Origin: Pseudomonas sediminis
GTDB taxonomy: Bacteria > Pseudomonadota > Gammaproteobacteria > Pseudomonadales > Pseudomonadaceae
Length of the DNA stretch: 64,000 nucleotides
Reading direction: 5' to 3'
NCBI RefSeq assembly: GCF_002741105.1
Contig: NZ_NIQU01000008.1
Span: forward strand, 62,001 to 126,000
The position numbers were made by a program, and so were the translations under genes. A model generated the notes under the pieces. It had not been told where the DNA came from and did no database searches. It saw only the letters and a program-made list of their open reading frames with translations. Shown piece after piece: positions 19,716 to 32,305 of this stretch (its first letter is position 1; every line of letters starts with the position of its first letter).

Positions 19716-19762
19716 ATTTGCCATCAGGCTACGCTTCTCTTTTTCAGCAACAGGATGAGCCC

Positions 19763-20902
19763 ATGATCATTTCTGCCTCGACCGACTACCGCGCTGCCGC
19801 TCAACGCAAGCTGCCGCCCTTCCTGTTCCACTACGCCGATGGCGGCGCTTACGCCGAGCACACGCTGCGCCGCAATGTCGCCGATCTGTCGGACATCGAA
19901 CTGCGCCAGCGCGTGCTGAAGAACATGTCCGAACTGGACCTTTCCACCGAGCTGTTCGGCGAGAAGATGTCGATGCCGGTCGGCCTGGCTCCGGTTGGCC
20001 TGACCGGCATGTTCGCTCGCCGTGGCGAGGTGCAGGCAGCCAAGGCGGCAGCGGCCAAGGGCATTCCCTTCACCCTGTCCACCGTGTCGGTGTGCCCGAT
20101 CGAGGAAGTGGCACCGGCCATCGACCGACCGATGTGGTTCCAGCTCTATGTACTGAAAGACCGCGGCTTCATGAAGAACGCCCTGGAGCGCGCCAAAGCC
20201 GCCGGCTGCTCGACACTGGTATTCACCGTCGACATGCCCGTGCCCGGCGCACGCTACCGTGACGCCCATTCCGGCATGAGCGGCCCGAACGCCGCACTGC
20301 GCCGCATGCTGCAAGCGATGACTCACCCGCAGTGGGCCTGGGACGTCGGTCTGATGGGCAAACCGCATGACCTGGGCAATATCTCCGCTTACCGCGGCAA
20401 CCCGACTGGCCTGGCCGACTACATCGGCTGGCTGGGCGCCAACTTCGATCCGTCGATCTCCTGGAAGGACCTGGAATGGATCCGTGACTTCTGGGACGGC
20501 CCGATGGTGATCAAGGGCATTCTCGACCCGGAAGACGCCCGCGATGCGGTCACTTTCGGCGCCGACGGCATCATCGTTTCCAACCATGGCGGTCGTCAGC
20601 TCGACGGCGTGCTGTCCAGCGCCCGCGCCTTGCCGGCCATCGCCGATGCGGTCAAGGGTGACCTGAAAATCCTCGCCGACTCCGGTATCCGCACCGGCCT
20701 CGACGTGGTGCGCATGATCGCCCAGGGCGCCGACACCGTGCTGCTCGGCCGCGCCTTCCTCTATGCCCTGGCCGCTGCCGGTGGTGCCGGCGTGAGCAAC
20801 CTGCTCGACCTGATCGAGAAGGAAATGCGCGTTGCCATGGTGCTGACTGGCGCCAAGTCCATCGCCGAAATCACCTCGGACCTGCTGGTCAAGGAGCGCT
20901 GA
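19763..20902 (+). CDS. lldD: FMN-dependent L-lactate dehydrogenase (quinone-linked)
   Basis: LldD oxidises L-lactate to pyruvate and passes electrons to quinone at the inner membrane. I start at MIISASTDYR (19763; AGGATGAG upstream), giving 379 residues; earlier codons are open but lie in the spacer. It belongs to the alpha-hydroxy-acid oxidase family: FMN and catalytic residues are in VGLAPVGLTGMF, DMPVPGARYRD, the active-site His in SNHGGRQLDG, and ADSGIRTGLDVVRM with GADTVLLGRAFLY. It is followed four bases later by dld. Confidence 0.97.
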   Translation: MIISASTDYRAAAQRKLPPFLFHYADGGAYAEHTLRRNVADLSDIELRQRVLKNMSELDLSTELFGEKMSMPVGLAPVGLTGMFARRGEVQAAKAAAAKGIPFTLSTVSVCPIEEVAPAIDRPMWFQLYVLKDRGFMKNALERAKAAGCSTLVFTVDMPVPGARYRDAHSGMSGPNAALRRMLQAMTHPQWAWDVGLMGKPHDLGNISAYRGNPTGLADYIGWLGANFDPSISWKDLEWIRDFWDGPMVIKGILDPEDARDAVTFGADGIIVSNHGGRQLDGVLSSARALPAIADAVKGDLKILADSGIRTGLDVVRMIAQGADTVLLGRAFLYALAAAGGAGVSNLLDLIEKEMRVAMVLTGAKSIAEITSDLLVKER

Positions 20903-20906
20903 TGCC

Positions 20907-22625
20907 ATGAATACTGCAGCCGCCACTCCCGTCAGCCGTGACGCCCTGCTGGCGCAGATGCGCCAGATCGTCGGCAATAGCCACGTGCTGACCGACGAAC
21001 AAAGCACGCGGCGCTTCCGCAAGGGCCACCGCACCGGTGAGGGCAACGTCCTGGCCGTGGTACGCCCCGCTTCGCTGCTGGAGCAGTGGCGCATCCTGCA
21101 GGCGGCAGTGGCGGCCGACCGTATCGTCATCATGCAGGCAGCCAATACCGGCCTGACCGGAGGCTCGACCCCGGATGGCGCTGACTACGACCGCGAGATC
21201 GTGCTGATCAGCACCCTGCGCATCACCGGGGTACAACTGATCAACGATGGTCAGCAGGTGGTGTGCCTACCGGGCGCGACCCTGGATCGCCTGGAACAGG
21301 CCTTGGCGCCACTGAATCGCGAACCGCATTCGGTGATCGGCTCGTCCTGCATCGGCGCCTCGGTACTTGGCGGTATCTGCAACAACTCCGGCGGCGCCCT
21401 GGTGCGTCGCGGCCCGGCCTACACCGAGCTGGCGCTGTATGCGCAGGTGAAAGATGACGGCGCGCTGGAGCTGGTCAACCATCTGGGCATCGAGCTGGGC
21501 AACGATCCGGAGGAAATCCTCACCCGCCTGCAGAACGGCGACTACACGCCGCAGCAGGTACGCAACGAGGACACTGCCAAGGCCTCTGATGCACGCTACG
21601 GCGAGCACGTGCGCGACGTCGATGCCGACACACCGGCGCGCTTCAATGCTGACCCGTCGCGCCTGTTCGAAGCCTCCGGTTCGGCAGGCAAGCTGTGCCT
21701 GTTCGCCGTGCGTCTGGACACCTTCCCGAAAGAGCCGAGCACGGTGTTCTACATCGGCAGCAACGACCCGCACGACCTGACCGAAGTGCGCCGCCACCTG
21801 CTGGCCAAGCTGCCGCGCCTGCCGATTGCCGGGGAATACATCCACCGCACGGCATTCGACATCGGCGAGAAGTACGGCAAGGACACCTTCCTGGTGATCG
21901 ACAAATTCGGCACGTCCAAGGTGCCGGCCGCCTTCGCCATGAAGAGCCGCGTGGACGGTTTCTTCGAGCGCTTCGGCCTGCGTGGCGTGACCGACAAGGT
22001 GATCCAGGCCCTGATGAACCTGCTGCCCAGCCACCTACCGCAACGCATGCGCGAGTACCGTGACCGTTTCGAGCATCACCTGCTGGTGCGCGTTTCCAAC
22101 GACACGCTGGAACAGACCCGCAGCTTCCTGACCGAGTATTTCACTGGCAGTGACAGCGGTGCCTATTTCGAGTGCGATGCCGATGAGGGGCGCAAAGCCT
22201 TCCTGCACCGCTTCGCCGTGGCCGGCGCCGCGATCCGCTACCGCGAGTCGCACCGCAGCAGTGTCGAGGACATCCTCGCCCTGGACATCGCCCTGCGCCG
22301 CAACGACCGCGACTGGGTCGAGACGCTACCGCAGGAGATGGAAGAGCAGATCATCCACAAGCTCTACTACGGGCACTTCTTCTGCCATGTGTTCCACCAG
22401 GACTATATCGTCAAGAAAGGCGTCGACCCGATCGCCATGGAACACCGCATGTGGAAGCTGCTGGACGCTCGCCAAGCCGAGTACCCGGCCGAGCACAACG
22501 TTGGCCATCTGTACGTGGCCAAGCCGGCGCTGGCCGGTTTCTACCGCGAACTCGACCCGACCAACACCTTCAACCCTGGCATCGGCCATACCTCGAAGAA
22601 GAAGCATTGGGGTGGTTGTTGCTAG
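20907..22625 (+). CDS. dld: quinone-dependent D-lactate dehydrogenase
   Basis: Dld is a peripheral membrane FAD enzyme oxidising D-lactate to pyruvate. At 572 residues it matches E. coli Dld. The PCMH FAD-binding domain shows NTGLTGGSTPDG and SSCIGASVLGGICNNSGGALVRRGPAYTE-type segments (about residues 75-175); the C-terminal half carries the membrane-binding domain with YGHFFCHVFHQDYIVKKG and ends DPTNTFNPGIGHTSK. It completes a set that lets the cell use both lactate isomers. REP palindromes follow the stop. Confidence 0.95.
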   Translation: MNTAAATPVSRDALLAQMRQIVGNSHVLTDEQSTRRFRKGHRTGEGNVLAVVRPASLLEQWRILQAAVAADRIVIMQAANTGLTGGSTPDGADYDREIVLISTLRITGVQLINDGQQVVCLPGATLDRLEQALAPLNREPHSVIGSSCIGASVLGGICNNSGGALVRRGPAYTELALYAQVKDDGALELVNHLGIELGNDPEEILTRLQNGDYTPQQVRNEDTAKASDARYGEHVRDVDADTPARFNADPSRLFEASGSAGKLCLFAVRLDTFPKEPSTVFYIGSNDPHDLTEVRRHLLAKLPRLPIAGEYIHRTAFDIGEKYGKDTFLVIDKFGTSKVPAAFAMKSRVDGFFERFGLRGVTDKVIQALMNLLPSHLPQRMREYRDRFEHHLLVRVSNDTLEQTRSFLTEYFTGSDSGAYFECDADEGRKAFLHRFAVAGAAIRYRESHRSSVEDILALDIALRRNDRDWVETLPQEMEEQIIHKLYYGHFFCHVFHQDYIVKKGVDPIAMEHRMWKLLDARQAEYPAEHNVGHLYVAKPALAGFYRELDPTNTFNPGIGHTSKKKHWGGCC

Positions 22626-22640
22626 GACGCTGAACCTTTA

Positions 22641-22696
22641 CGTAGGAGCGGCTTCAGCAGCGAACGAGGAAAATCGCGGCTGAAGCCGCTCCTACG
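22641..22696. repeat. REP palindrome 1 of a BIME-like pair
   Basis: The left arm begins CGTAGGAGCGGCTTCAGC (22641) and the right arm ends GCTGAAGCCGCTCCTACG (22696). These 18 bases pair perfectly, and over 23 bases there is one mismatch. The head GTAG and the GGAGCGGC core are typical of Pseudomonas REP elements. Confidence 0.8.
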
Positions 22697-22712
22697 CGAA
22701 ACACGCAGCAAC

Positions 22713-22772
22713 GTAGCCCGGATGCAATCCGGGAAAACCTGACGCCGACTCCCCGGATTTCATCCGGGCTAC
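22713..22772. repeat. REP-like palindrome 2
   Basis: The left arm starts GTAGCCCGGATGCAATCC and the right arm ends GGATTTCATCCGGGCTAC. The two 21-base arms pair with one mismatch across an 18-base centre. Related sequence occurs at 16883-16914 and, degenerate, at about 12913-12950. Confidence 0.75.
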
Positions 22773-22778
22773 AAAAGC

Positions 22779-22805
22779 AAAGGCCCGCCAAATTGGCGGG
22801 CCTTT
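22779..22805. terminator. terminator between dld and clpB
   Basis: Arms AAAGGCCCGCCA (22779-22790) and TGGCGGGCCTTT (22794-22805), loop AAT. It serves the convergent dld and clpB transcripts. Confidence 0.88.
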
Positions 22806-22824
22806 GTGTTGACGCGGCAAACGA

Positions 22825-25389
<2,565 letters not shown>

Positions 25390-25459
25390 AAATATCCTTC
25401 CTCCAGAGTGGCGAGCCGGGACAACATCCCCGAAAAAAGAAACTCGCCGAATGCAGACT

Positions 25460-25487
25460 AGATAAGGACGATTACGCCGTATTCAAG
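25460..25487 (-). promoter_or_regulatory. sigma-32 promoter of clpB
   Basis: Minus-strand CTTGAA (plus 25482-25487) followed after 13 bases by CCTTATCTA (25460-25468). It resembles the RpoH consensus, with a weaker -10 than grpE, and fits a gene known to be heat-induced. Confidence 0.6.
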
Positions 25488-25507
25488 ATGTGGCGACTTG
25501 ATCCAGA

Positions 25508-26245
25508 TCAGCGCCAGGTGACGTGCTGTTCCAGCGGAAAGCGAAAGCGCGGGTTGTACACACCCTTCTCGCCCTGACGCCCCACCGCCAGCAGCATGAT
25601 GGGGATGGCCTGGCGCGGTATATCCAGCACACGACGCAAACGCGGCTCGTCGAAGCCCTCCATCGGGCAGGTGGCGTAGCCGTGACTCTGGAAAGCGAGC
25701 ATCAGATTTTCTGCCGCCAGCGCCGTCGACTTAACCGCCCACAGGCGCATATCAGCCTTGCTGTTGGGCTTGCGCATCAGCGGTTTGCGTAACCCCATCA
25801 GCCGCACCAGTTGGCGCTTGAACAGGCCGAGTAGGCCCAGCGGCCCCTGGTTGTACTGAAACGGCGCGGTCTTGCTGTAGAAACGACGGATGCGCGCCGG
25901 TACCTCGGCCTCTGGCCAGTAATCGATGACGTTGCGGCAGGCCTGACGCCAGGTGTCCGGGCGCGCCAGCACGGCAATAATCAAGGGCGCACGTGCAGCG
26001 TTCTGGCTCATGCAGACCGGGTGCAGCTGCGCCAGCAGCGCCGGGTCGCGAATCACCTGGAAACTCCAGGGCTGCAGGTTGCAGGAGTTCGGCGCCAGCA
26101 CGGCCAGTTCCAGGCAATCGCGGATCACCGCGTCCGGCACCAGTTCAGGGGTGAAACGGCGCACCGCACGGCGACTTTCGATCAGTGCACGCAACTCGCC
26201 CGGTGAGGCCATGGCAGGTGGTTGCTCGTTGGGAAAGTTGGTCAT
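25508..26245 (-). CDS. nitroreductase family protein
   Basis: A predicted FMN-dependent NAD(P)H oxidoreductase of the nitroreductase fold, 245 residues from MTNFPNEQPP (26245); GAGGAG lies eight bases upstream, which argues against the ATG at 26263. FMN-binding landmarks are SRRAVRRFTPELVP at about residue 25 and APNSCNLQPWSFQVI at about 50-65, with GYATCPMEGFDEPRLRRVL and GRQGEKGVYNPR later. The central section (110-160) is longer and more basic than in small NfsB-type enzymes. Substrate cannot be told from sequence. It stands alone between clpB and gpx. Confidence 0.88.
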   Translation of the reverse strand: MTNFPNEQPPAMASPGELRALIESRRAVRRFTPELVPDAVIRDCLELAVLAPNSCNLQPWSFQVIRDPALLAQLHPVCMSQNAARAPLIIAVLARPDTWRQACRNVIDYWPEAEVPARIRRFYSKTAPFQYNQGPLGLLGLFKRQLVRLMGLRKPLMRKPNSKADMRLWAVKSTALAAENLMLAFQSHGYATCPMEGFDEPRLRRVLDIPRQAIPIMLLAVGRQGEKGVYNPRFRFPLEQHVTWR

Positions 26246-26379
26246 GGGCGCACTCCTCGGCATCTCGGCCGATTAAGCAAGCGGATGACGATGAGAACAA
26301 GGGTGCAAGGGGAAATGGCCGGGAATTTGGCCGATTAGCCTCACCTGCGCCCAGGATAGCGAGCGCAGGCGTTGCTACT

Positions 26380-26865
26380 TCACAGGCCCAAGGCTTTTTC
26401 GATGGCCTGGATCAAGGCCGGATCGTCCGGCGTGGTACGCGGTGAGAAACGCGCCAGCACACGGCCGTCCTGGCCGACCAGAAACTTCTCGAAGTTCCAG
26501 GTGATATCACCGGGAAATTCGGCACCCTCACCAGCCAGCAGGCGATAGAGCGGGTGACGAGCAGGGCCGTTGACCTCCAGCTTGCTGCCCAGCGGAAAGC
26601 TCACGCCGTAGTTGAGGCTGCAGAACGAACGAATCTCGTCCTCGCTGCCTGGCTCCTGGCCGGCGAACTGGTTGCACGGCACACCAAGCACGGTGAAACC
26701 GTTGTCCTTGTACTGTTGATAGAGTTTTTCCAGCCCGGCGTATTGAGGGGTCAGGCCGCATTTGGAGGCGACGTTGACCACTAGCACTACTTGGCCCTTG
26801 TAGGGCGCCAACGGCAGTTCCTGGCCGTCCAGCGCACGCAGATTGAGATCGTGAAAAGCACTCAT
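26380..26865 (-). CDS. glutathione peroxidase (BtuE/GPx type)
   Basis: A 161-residue thiol peroxidase of the glutathione peroxidase family, reducing hydroperoxides with thioredoxin or glutathione. I start at MSAFHDLNLRALDG (26865); the open frame upstream has no family similarity. The catalytic tetrad is visible: Cys in ASKCGLTPQY, Gln in FAGQEPGS, Trp and Asn in WNFEKFLVG. A second Cys lies in VPCNQF (near residue 65). Length matches. slyD lies upstream, separated by a terminator hairpin. Confidence 0.94.
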   Translation of the reverse strand: MSAFHDLNLRALDGQELPLAPYKGQVVLVVNVASKCGLTPQYAGLEKLYQQYKDNGFTVLGVPCNQFAGQEPGSEDEIRSFCSLNYGVSFPLGSKLEVNGPARHPLYRLLAGEGAEFPGDITWNFEKFLVGQDGRVLARFSPRTTPDDPALIQAIEKALGL

Positions 26866-26956
26866 GACGAACTTCCTCAGCGAATTCAGTGCAGCGGGCG
26901 CACGGCCCGGTAAATCCTCGAAGCGGCTGCAAGCGCACAGACCGCCATGCATGAAA

Positions 26957-26976
26957 AAGGCGCCCTGAGGCGCCTT
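26957..26976 (-). terminator. terminator after slyD
   Basis: Arms AAGGCGCC (26957-26964) and GGCGCCTT (26969-26976), loop of 4, followed by a T-run on the minus strand. It separates slyD from the glutathione peroxidase gene. Confidence 0.85.
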
Positions 26977-27043
26977 TATCGCAAGCTTGAGCTTAGCAGC
27001 GGTTGCTCCACTAGGAACGACCGCAAGTCGCCTGACAGGCAAC

Positions 27044-27529
27044 TTAGTGGTGGTGACCACCTTCGCCATGGATGTGACCGTGAGCCACTTCTTCTTCGCT
27101 GGCGTCACGTACGGCCACGACCTTGACCTTGAAGTTCAGGCGCTGGCCGGCCAGCGGGTGGTTGCCGTCGACAGTCACGTCGTCGCCGTCGATATCGCGG
27201 ATGGTAACGATCTGCATGCTGCCGTCCGGGCCCGAAGCGTGGAACTGCATACCCACTTCCAGGGTGTCGACGCCTTCGAACATGGCACGGCTCAGGGTCG
27301 CGACCAGCTCGGCGCTGTATTCACCGTAGGCTTCTTCCGGCTCGACGGAAACGTCCAGCTCATCGCCAACCTGCTTGCCAACCAGGGCCTTCTCGAGACC
27401 GGCGATGATATTGCCAGCACCATGCAGATAGACCAGCGGCGCACCGCCAGTGGAGCTGTCGATCACCTCGCCGGCATCGTTGGTCAGGGTATAGTCGATG
27501 GAGACGGCCTTGTTGGCGGCGATCAGCAT
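27044..27529 (-). CDS. slyD: FKBP-type peptidyl-prolyl isomerase SlyD
   Basis: SlyD is a cytoplasmic prolyl isomerase, chaperone and metal-binding protein that helps nickel enzyme maturation. From MLIAANKAVSIDY (27529) it has 161 residues. The FKBP domain is split by the insert-in-flap chaperone domain (about 70-125); typical segments are PLVYLHGAGNIIAGLEKAL and GEYSAELVATL. The C-terminus ends in a short His-rich tail, GHIHGEGGHHH, lacking the many cysteines of E. coli SlyD. It is divergent from the DUF3565 gene. Confidence 0.95.
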   Translation of the reverse strand: MLIAANKAVSIDYTLTNDAGEVIDSSTGGAPLVYLHGAGNIIAGLEKALVGKQVGDELDVSVEPEEAYGEYSAELVATLSRAMFEGVDTLEVGMQFHASGPDGSMQIVTIRDIDGDDVTVDGNHPLAGQRLNFKVKVVAVRDASEEEVAHGHIHGEGGHHH

Positions 27530-27540
27530 GGGGAGACCTT

Positions 27541-27825
27541 TTGCGAAAGATAAATGAACGGGCAAGTTTAACCAACGCCAGCCTGGATTGCGACCCGAGC
27601 CCGGACAAACGGGCCGTACGGATCGTTGATTTTCGTCAGGACGAGCACGGTGACTGGGTGGCAGTCTTATCCTGTGGCCATACTCAGCATGTACGCCACC
27701 GACCACCCTGGCAGAATCGGCCCTGGGTACTCGATCCAGAGCAACGCCAAGTCAGACTGGGAAGCCACTTCCCCTGTGGCTGGTGCGCCATGGATCGGTC
27801 GCACGATGAATCCAAGGAAGCTTAA
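27541..27825 (+). CDS. DUF3565 domain protein, probably zinc-binding
   Basis: A small protein whose core, VDFRQDEHGDWVAVLSCGHT-type sequence followed by QHVRHRPPWQNRPWV and FPCGWC, matches the DUF3565 family. CGH, H, H and CGWC suggest a metal site. The start is unclear: the only common start codon in frame upstream of the domain is TTG at 27541 (94 residues); a CTG at 27583 would also precede the domain. The stop TAA directly precedes the ackA ATG, so the two are likely coupled. Function unknown. Confidence 0.75.
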   Translation: MRKINERASLTNASLDCDPSPDKRAVRIVDFRQDEHGDWVAVLSCGHTQHVRHRPPWQNRPWVLDPEQRQVRLGSHFPCGWCAMDRSHDESKEA

Positions 27826-29010
27826 ATGTCTGCACGCAACATTCTGGTGATCAACTGCGGCAGCTCGTCGATCAAGTTCGCCCTGGTCAACGAAGCGCAG
27901 GAAACCTTCATGCTCAGCGGCCTGGCCGAGCGTCTTGGCAGCCCCGAAGCGGTACTGCACTGGCAACAAGGCGACAAAAAGGACAGCCTGGTTCTGCCGG
28001 GCGCCGACCACCGCCTGGCCCTGTCTCATCTTCTACCCGTGGTACAGCAGGCCGCAGCCGGTGAGCTAAACGGCATCGGTCACCGCGTGGTGCATGGCGG
28101 CGAGCACTTTTCCGGCGCCTCTCGTCTGGACGCTGCCAGCCTGCAGGCCATCCGCCAGGTCGCGCCATTGGCTCCCCTGCACAACCCGGCCAATGTGCAA
28201 GGCATCGAGGCGGCGATGAAGCTGTTCCCGGACCTGGTGCAGGTGGCGGTGTTCGACACCGCCTTTCACCAGAGTCTGCCCGAGCACGCCTATCGCTACG
28301 CGGTGCCGCACGCGCTCTACGCCGAACACGGCGTACGCCGCTATGGCTTCCACGGCACCAGTCATCGCTATGTGAGTCGCAAGGCTGCACAGATGAGCGA
28401 CCTGGCGTACGACGCCAGCAGTTGGCTGGTGGCGCACCTGGGCAATGGCAGCTCCACCTGCGCCGTGGAAAACGGCCACAGCCGCGATACCAGCATGGGC
28501 CTGACGCCGCTGGAAGGCCTGGTGATGGGTACTCGCAGCGGCGATGTCGATCCCAACCTGCACGGCCACCTGGCCCGCACCCTGGGCTGGAGCCTGGAGC
28601 GGATCGACAGCATGCTCAACAAGGACAGCGGCCTGCTCGGTCTATCCGGCCTGTCCAACGACATGCGCACGCTGGAGCAGGCCCGCGAACAGGGCCACGC
28701 CGGCGCTGCCCTGGCCATCGAGGTGTTCTGCTACCGCCTGGCCAAATCGCTGGCGGCGATGAGCTGCGCGCTGCGCCGTCTCGACGGCCTGATCTTCACT
28801 GGCGGTATCGGCGAGAACTCCGCGCTGATCCGCAGCAAGACCCTGGACCATCTCGGCCTGCTTGGGCTGCAGCTGGACGCCCAGGCCAATGCCCGCTGCG
28901 TGCGCGGCGTCGCCGGCGCCATTCACGCCGATGGTCATCCGCGCGTGCTGGTGGTACCGACCAACGAAGAGCGGCAGATCGCCCTCGACACTCTTGCCCT
29001 GCTCGACTGA
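27826..29010 (+). CDS. ackA: acetate kinase
   Basis: AckA interconverts acetyl phosphate + ADP and acetate + ATP. The 394-residue protein belongs to the ASKHA fold: LVINCGSSSIKFAL at the N-terminus, VFDTAFHQSLP and YGFHGTSHRYVS (catalytic His region) near 145-185, LGNGSSTCAVENGHSRDTSMG, VMGTRSGDVDP and the C-terminal FTGGIGENSALIR. Length is typical. Together with pta, nine bases downstream, it forms the acetate overflow/assimilation pathway; in pseudomonads this pair also supports pyruvate fermentation under oxygen limitation. Confidence 0.98.
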   Translation: MSARNILVINCGSSSIKFALVNEAQETFMLSGLAERLGSPEAVLHWQQGDKKDSLVLPGADHRLALSHLLPVVQQAAAGELNGIGHRVVHGGEHFSGASRLDAASLQAIRQVAPLAPLHNPANVQGIEAAMKLFPDLVQVAVFDTAFHQSLPEHAYRYAVPHALYAEHGVRRYGFHGTSHRYVSRKAAQMSDLAYDASSWLVAHLGNGSSTCAVENGHSRDTSMGLTPLEGLVMGTRSGDVDPNLHGHLARTLGWSLERIDSMLNKDSGLLGLSGLSNDMRTLEQAREQGHAGAALAIEVFCYRLAKSLAAMSCALRRLDGLIFTGGIGENSALIRSKTLDHLGLLGLQLDAQANARCVRGVAGAIHADGHPRVLVVPTNEERQIALDTLALLD

Positions 29011-29019
29011 GGCTATTTC

Positions 29020-31113
<2,094 letters not shown>

Positions 31114-31132
31114 AGAGGCCACAGGATGCGCC

Positions 31133-31163
31133 GTGCGCACCGGCCGAAACAGCCGGTGCGCAC
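31133..31163. repeat. perfect 12-bp inverted repeat after pta
   Basis: Arms GTGCGCACCGGC (31133-31144) and GCCGGTGCGCAC (31152-31163), loop CGAAACA. It begins 19 bases after the pta stop. No T-run follows, so it may act as a Rho-type end, a stabilising hairpin or a REP-like element. The following 31164-31348 stretch shows no ORF or motif I recognise and presumably holds the promoter of the acyltransferase gene. Confidence 0.6.
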
Positions 31164-31348
31164 CGAGCGAACAAAACCTGATGGTCATCACTGGCACTTG
31201 CAGGTCAGTGCACAACCGTTACCCTTGGCGCCGAACCAGCTCGCTGCACGGAACGCCGCAGCTCTTTCGACTGATACGGGGCGCAGAGAAAGCCCCTTTC
31301 TCAGGCTGCCCGCAGGGCGTGCAGCCTGCTTACGGAGGCGTTTGCCCG

Positions 31349-32245
31349 ATGCTGCACTTTCTTCCCGCGCCGCTGCGTGGCCTGATCGCGAGCCTGCTGT
31401 TGGCTCTCAACACCCTGTTCTGGTGCTGGCCGCTGTTCTTCGTCGCTCTGCTCAAACTGCTGCTGCCATTCGCGCCGATCCAGCGTGCACTGCGCTTCGT
31501 CATGCACGGGATCGCCGAAAGCTGGATCGGCGTCAACAAATTCTGGATGCGCCTGGTTGGCCACATCGAATGGAACGTCCAGGGCCTGGAGCGCTTCGAT
31601 ACTCGTCACTCCTACCTGGTCACCAGCAACCACCAGAGCTGGGCGGATATCCTGGTGCTGCAGTACCTGCTCAACCGACGTATGCCGCTGCTGAAGTTCT
31701 TCCTCAAACAGGAGCTGATCTGGGTGCCGGTGATCGGCCTATGCTGGTGGGCGCTGGAGTTTCCCTTCATGAAGCGCTTCAACAAGGAATACCTGGCCAA
31801 GTATCCGGAAAAGCGTGGCCAGGACCTGGCCACCACGCGCAAAGCCTGCGCGCGTTACAAGACCAACCCCGTGGCGGTGTTCAACTTCCTCGAGGGCACC
31901 CGCCTGACCCCGGCCAAGCATGCGCAGCAGCAGTCGCCGTTCAAGCACCTGCTCAAGCCCAAGGCAGGCGGCATCGCCTTCGTGCTCGACGCCATGGGTG
32001 AACAGCTTCACGCCATCGTCAACGTCACCATCCACTACCCGCATGGCGTACCAGGCTTCTGGGACTTGCTCTGTGGGCGCCTGGATGCGGTGCAGGTGTT
32101 TTTCAAGCAGGTGGATATTCCGCGCGAATTCATCGGCCGTAACTACGACCAGGACAACGACTATCGCCTGGCCTTCCAGCAGTGGGTCAATCGCCTCTGG
32201 GAGGAGAAGGACGCCGAGCTCGCCAGCTTGCATCGTTCGGCGTAG
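31349..32245 (+). CDS. 1-acyl-sn-glycerol-3-phosphate acyltransferase family protein (YihG-like)
   Basis: A 298-residue membrane acyltransferase of the PlsC/LPLAT superfamily, start at 31349 with GGAGG upstream. An N-terminal hydrophobic helix (about residues 10-35) precedes the catalytic NHQSWAD (HX4D motif, near 90), the block FLKQELIWVPVIG, and FLEGTRLTPAKH (EGTR motif, near 180). The length and the FLEGTR..K sequence fit the YihG-type clade, thought to make or remodel phosphatidic acid with particular acyl chains. Neighbours do not reveal its substrate. Confidence 0.9.
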   Translation: MLHFLPAPLRGLIASLLLALNTLFWCWPLFFVALLKLLLPFAPIQRALRFVMHGIAESWIGVNKFWMRLVGHIEWNVQGLERFDTRHSYLVTSNHQSWADILVLQYLLNRRMPLLKFFLKQELIWVPVIGLCWWALEFPFMKRFNKEYLAKYPEKRGQDLATTRKACARYKTNPVAVFNFLEGTRLTPAKHAQQQSPFKHLLKPKAGGIAFVLDAMGEQLHAIVNVTIHYPHGVPGFWDLLCGRLDAVQVFFKQVDIPREFIGRNYDQDNDYRLAFQQWVNRLWEEKDAELASLHRSA

Positions 32246-32305
32246 CCCAGGCCCTAGAGGGCGCTGCGCCCCGCCCCGGCTTCGCGCCCCATCTGATGCG
32301 CGGGC

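Noticed and set aside
27626..27639. Possible Anr/Fnr box (TTGATTTTCGTCAG) before ackA
   Set aside because: The second half-site deviates from ATCAA at two positions and it lies within the DUF3565 coding sequence; too weak to report as a site.
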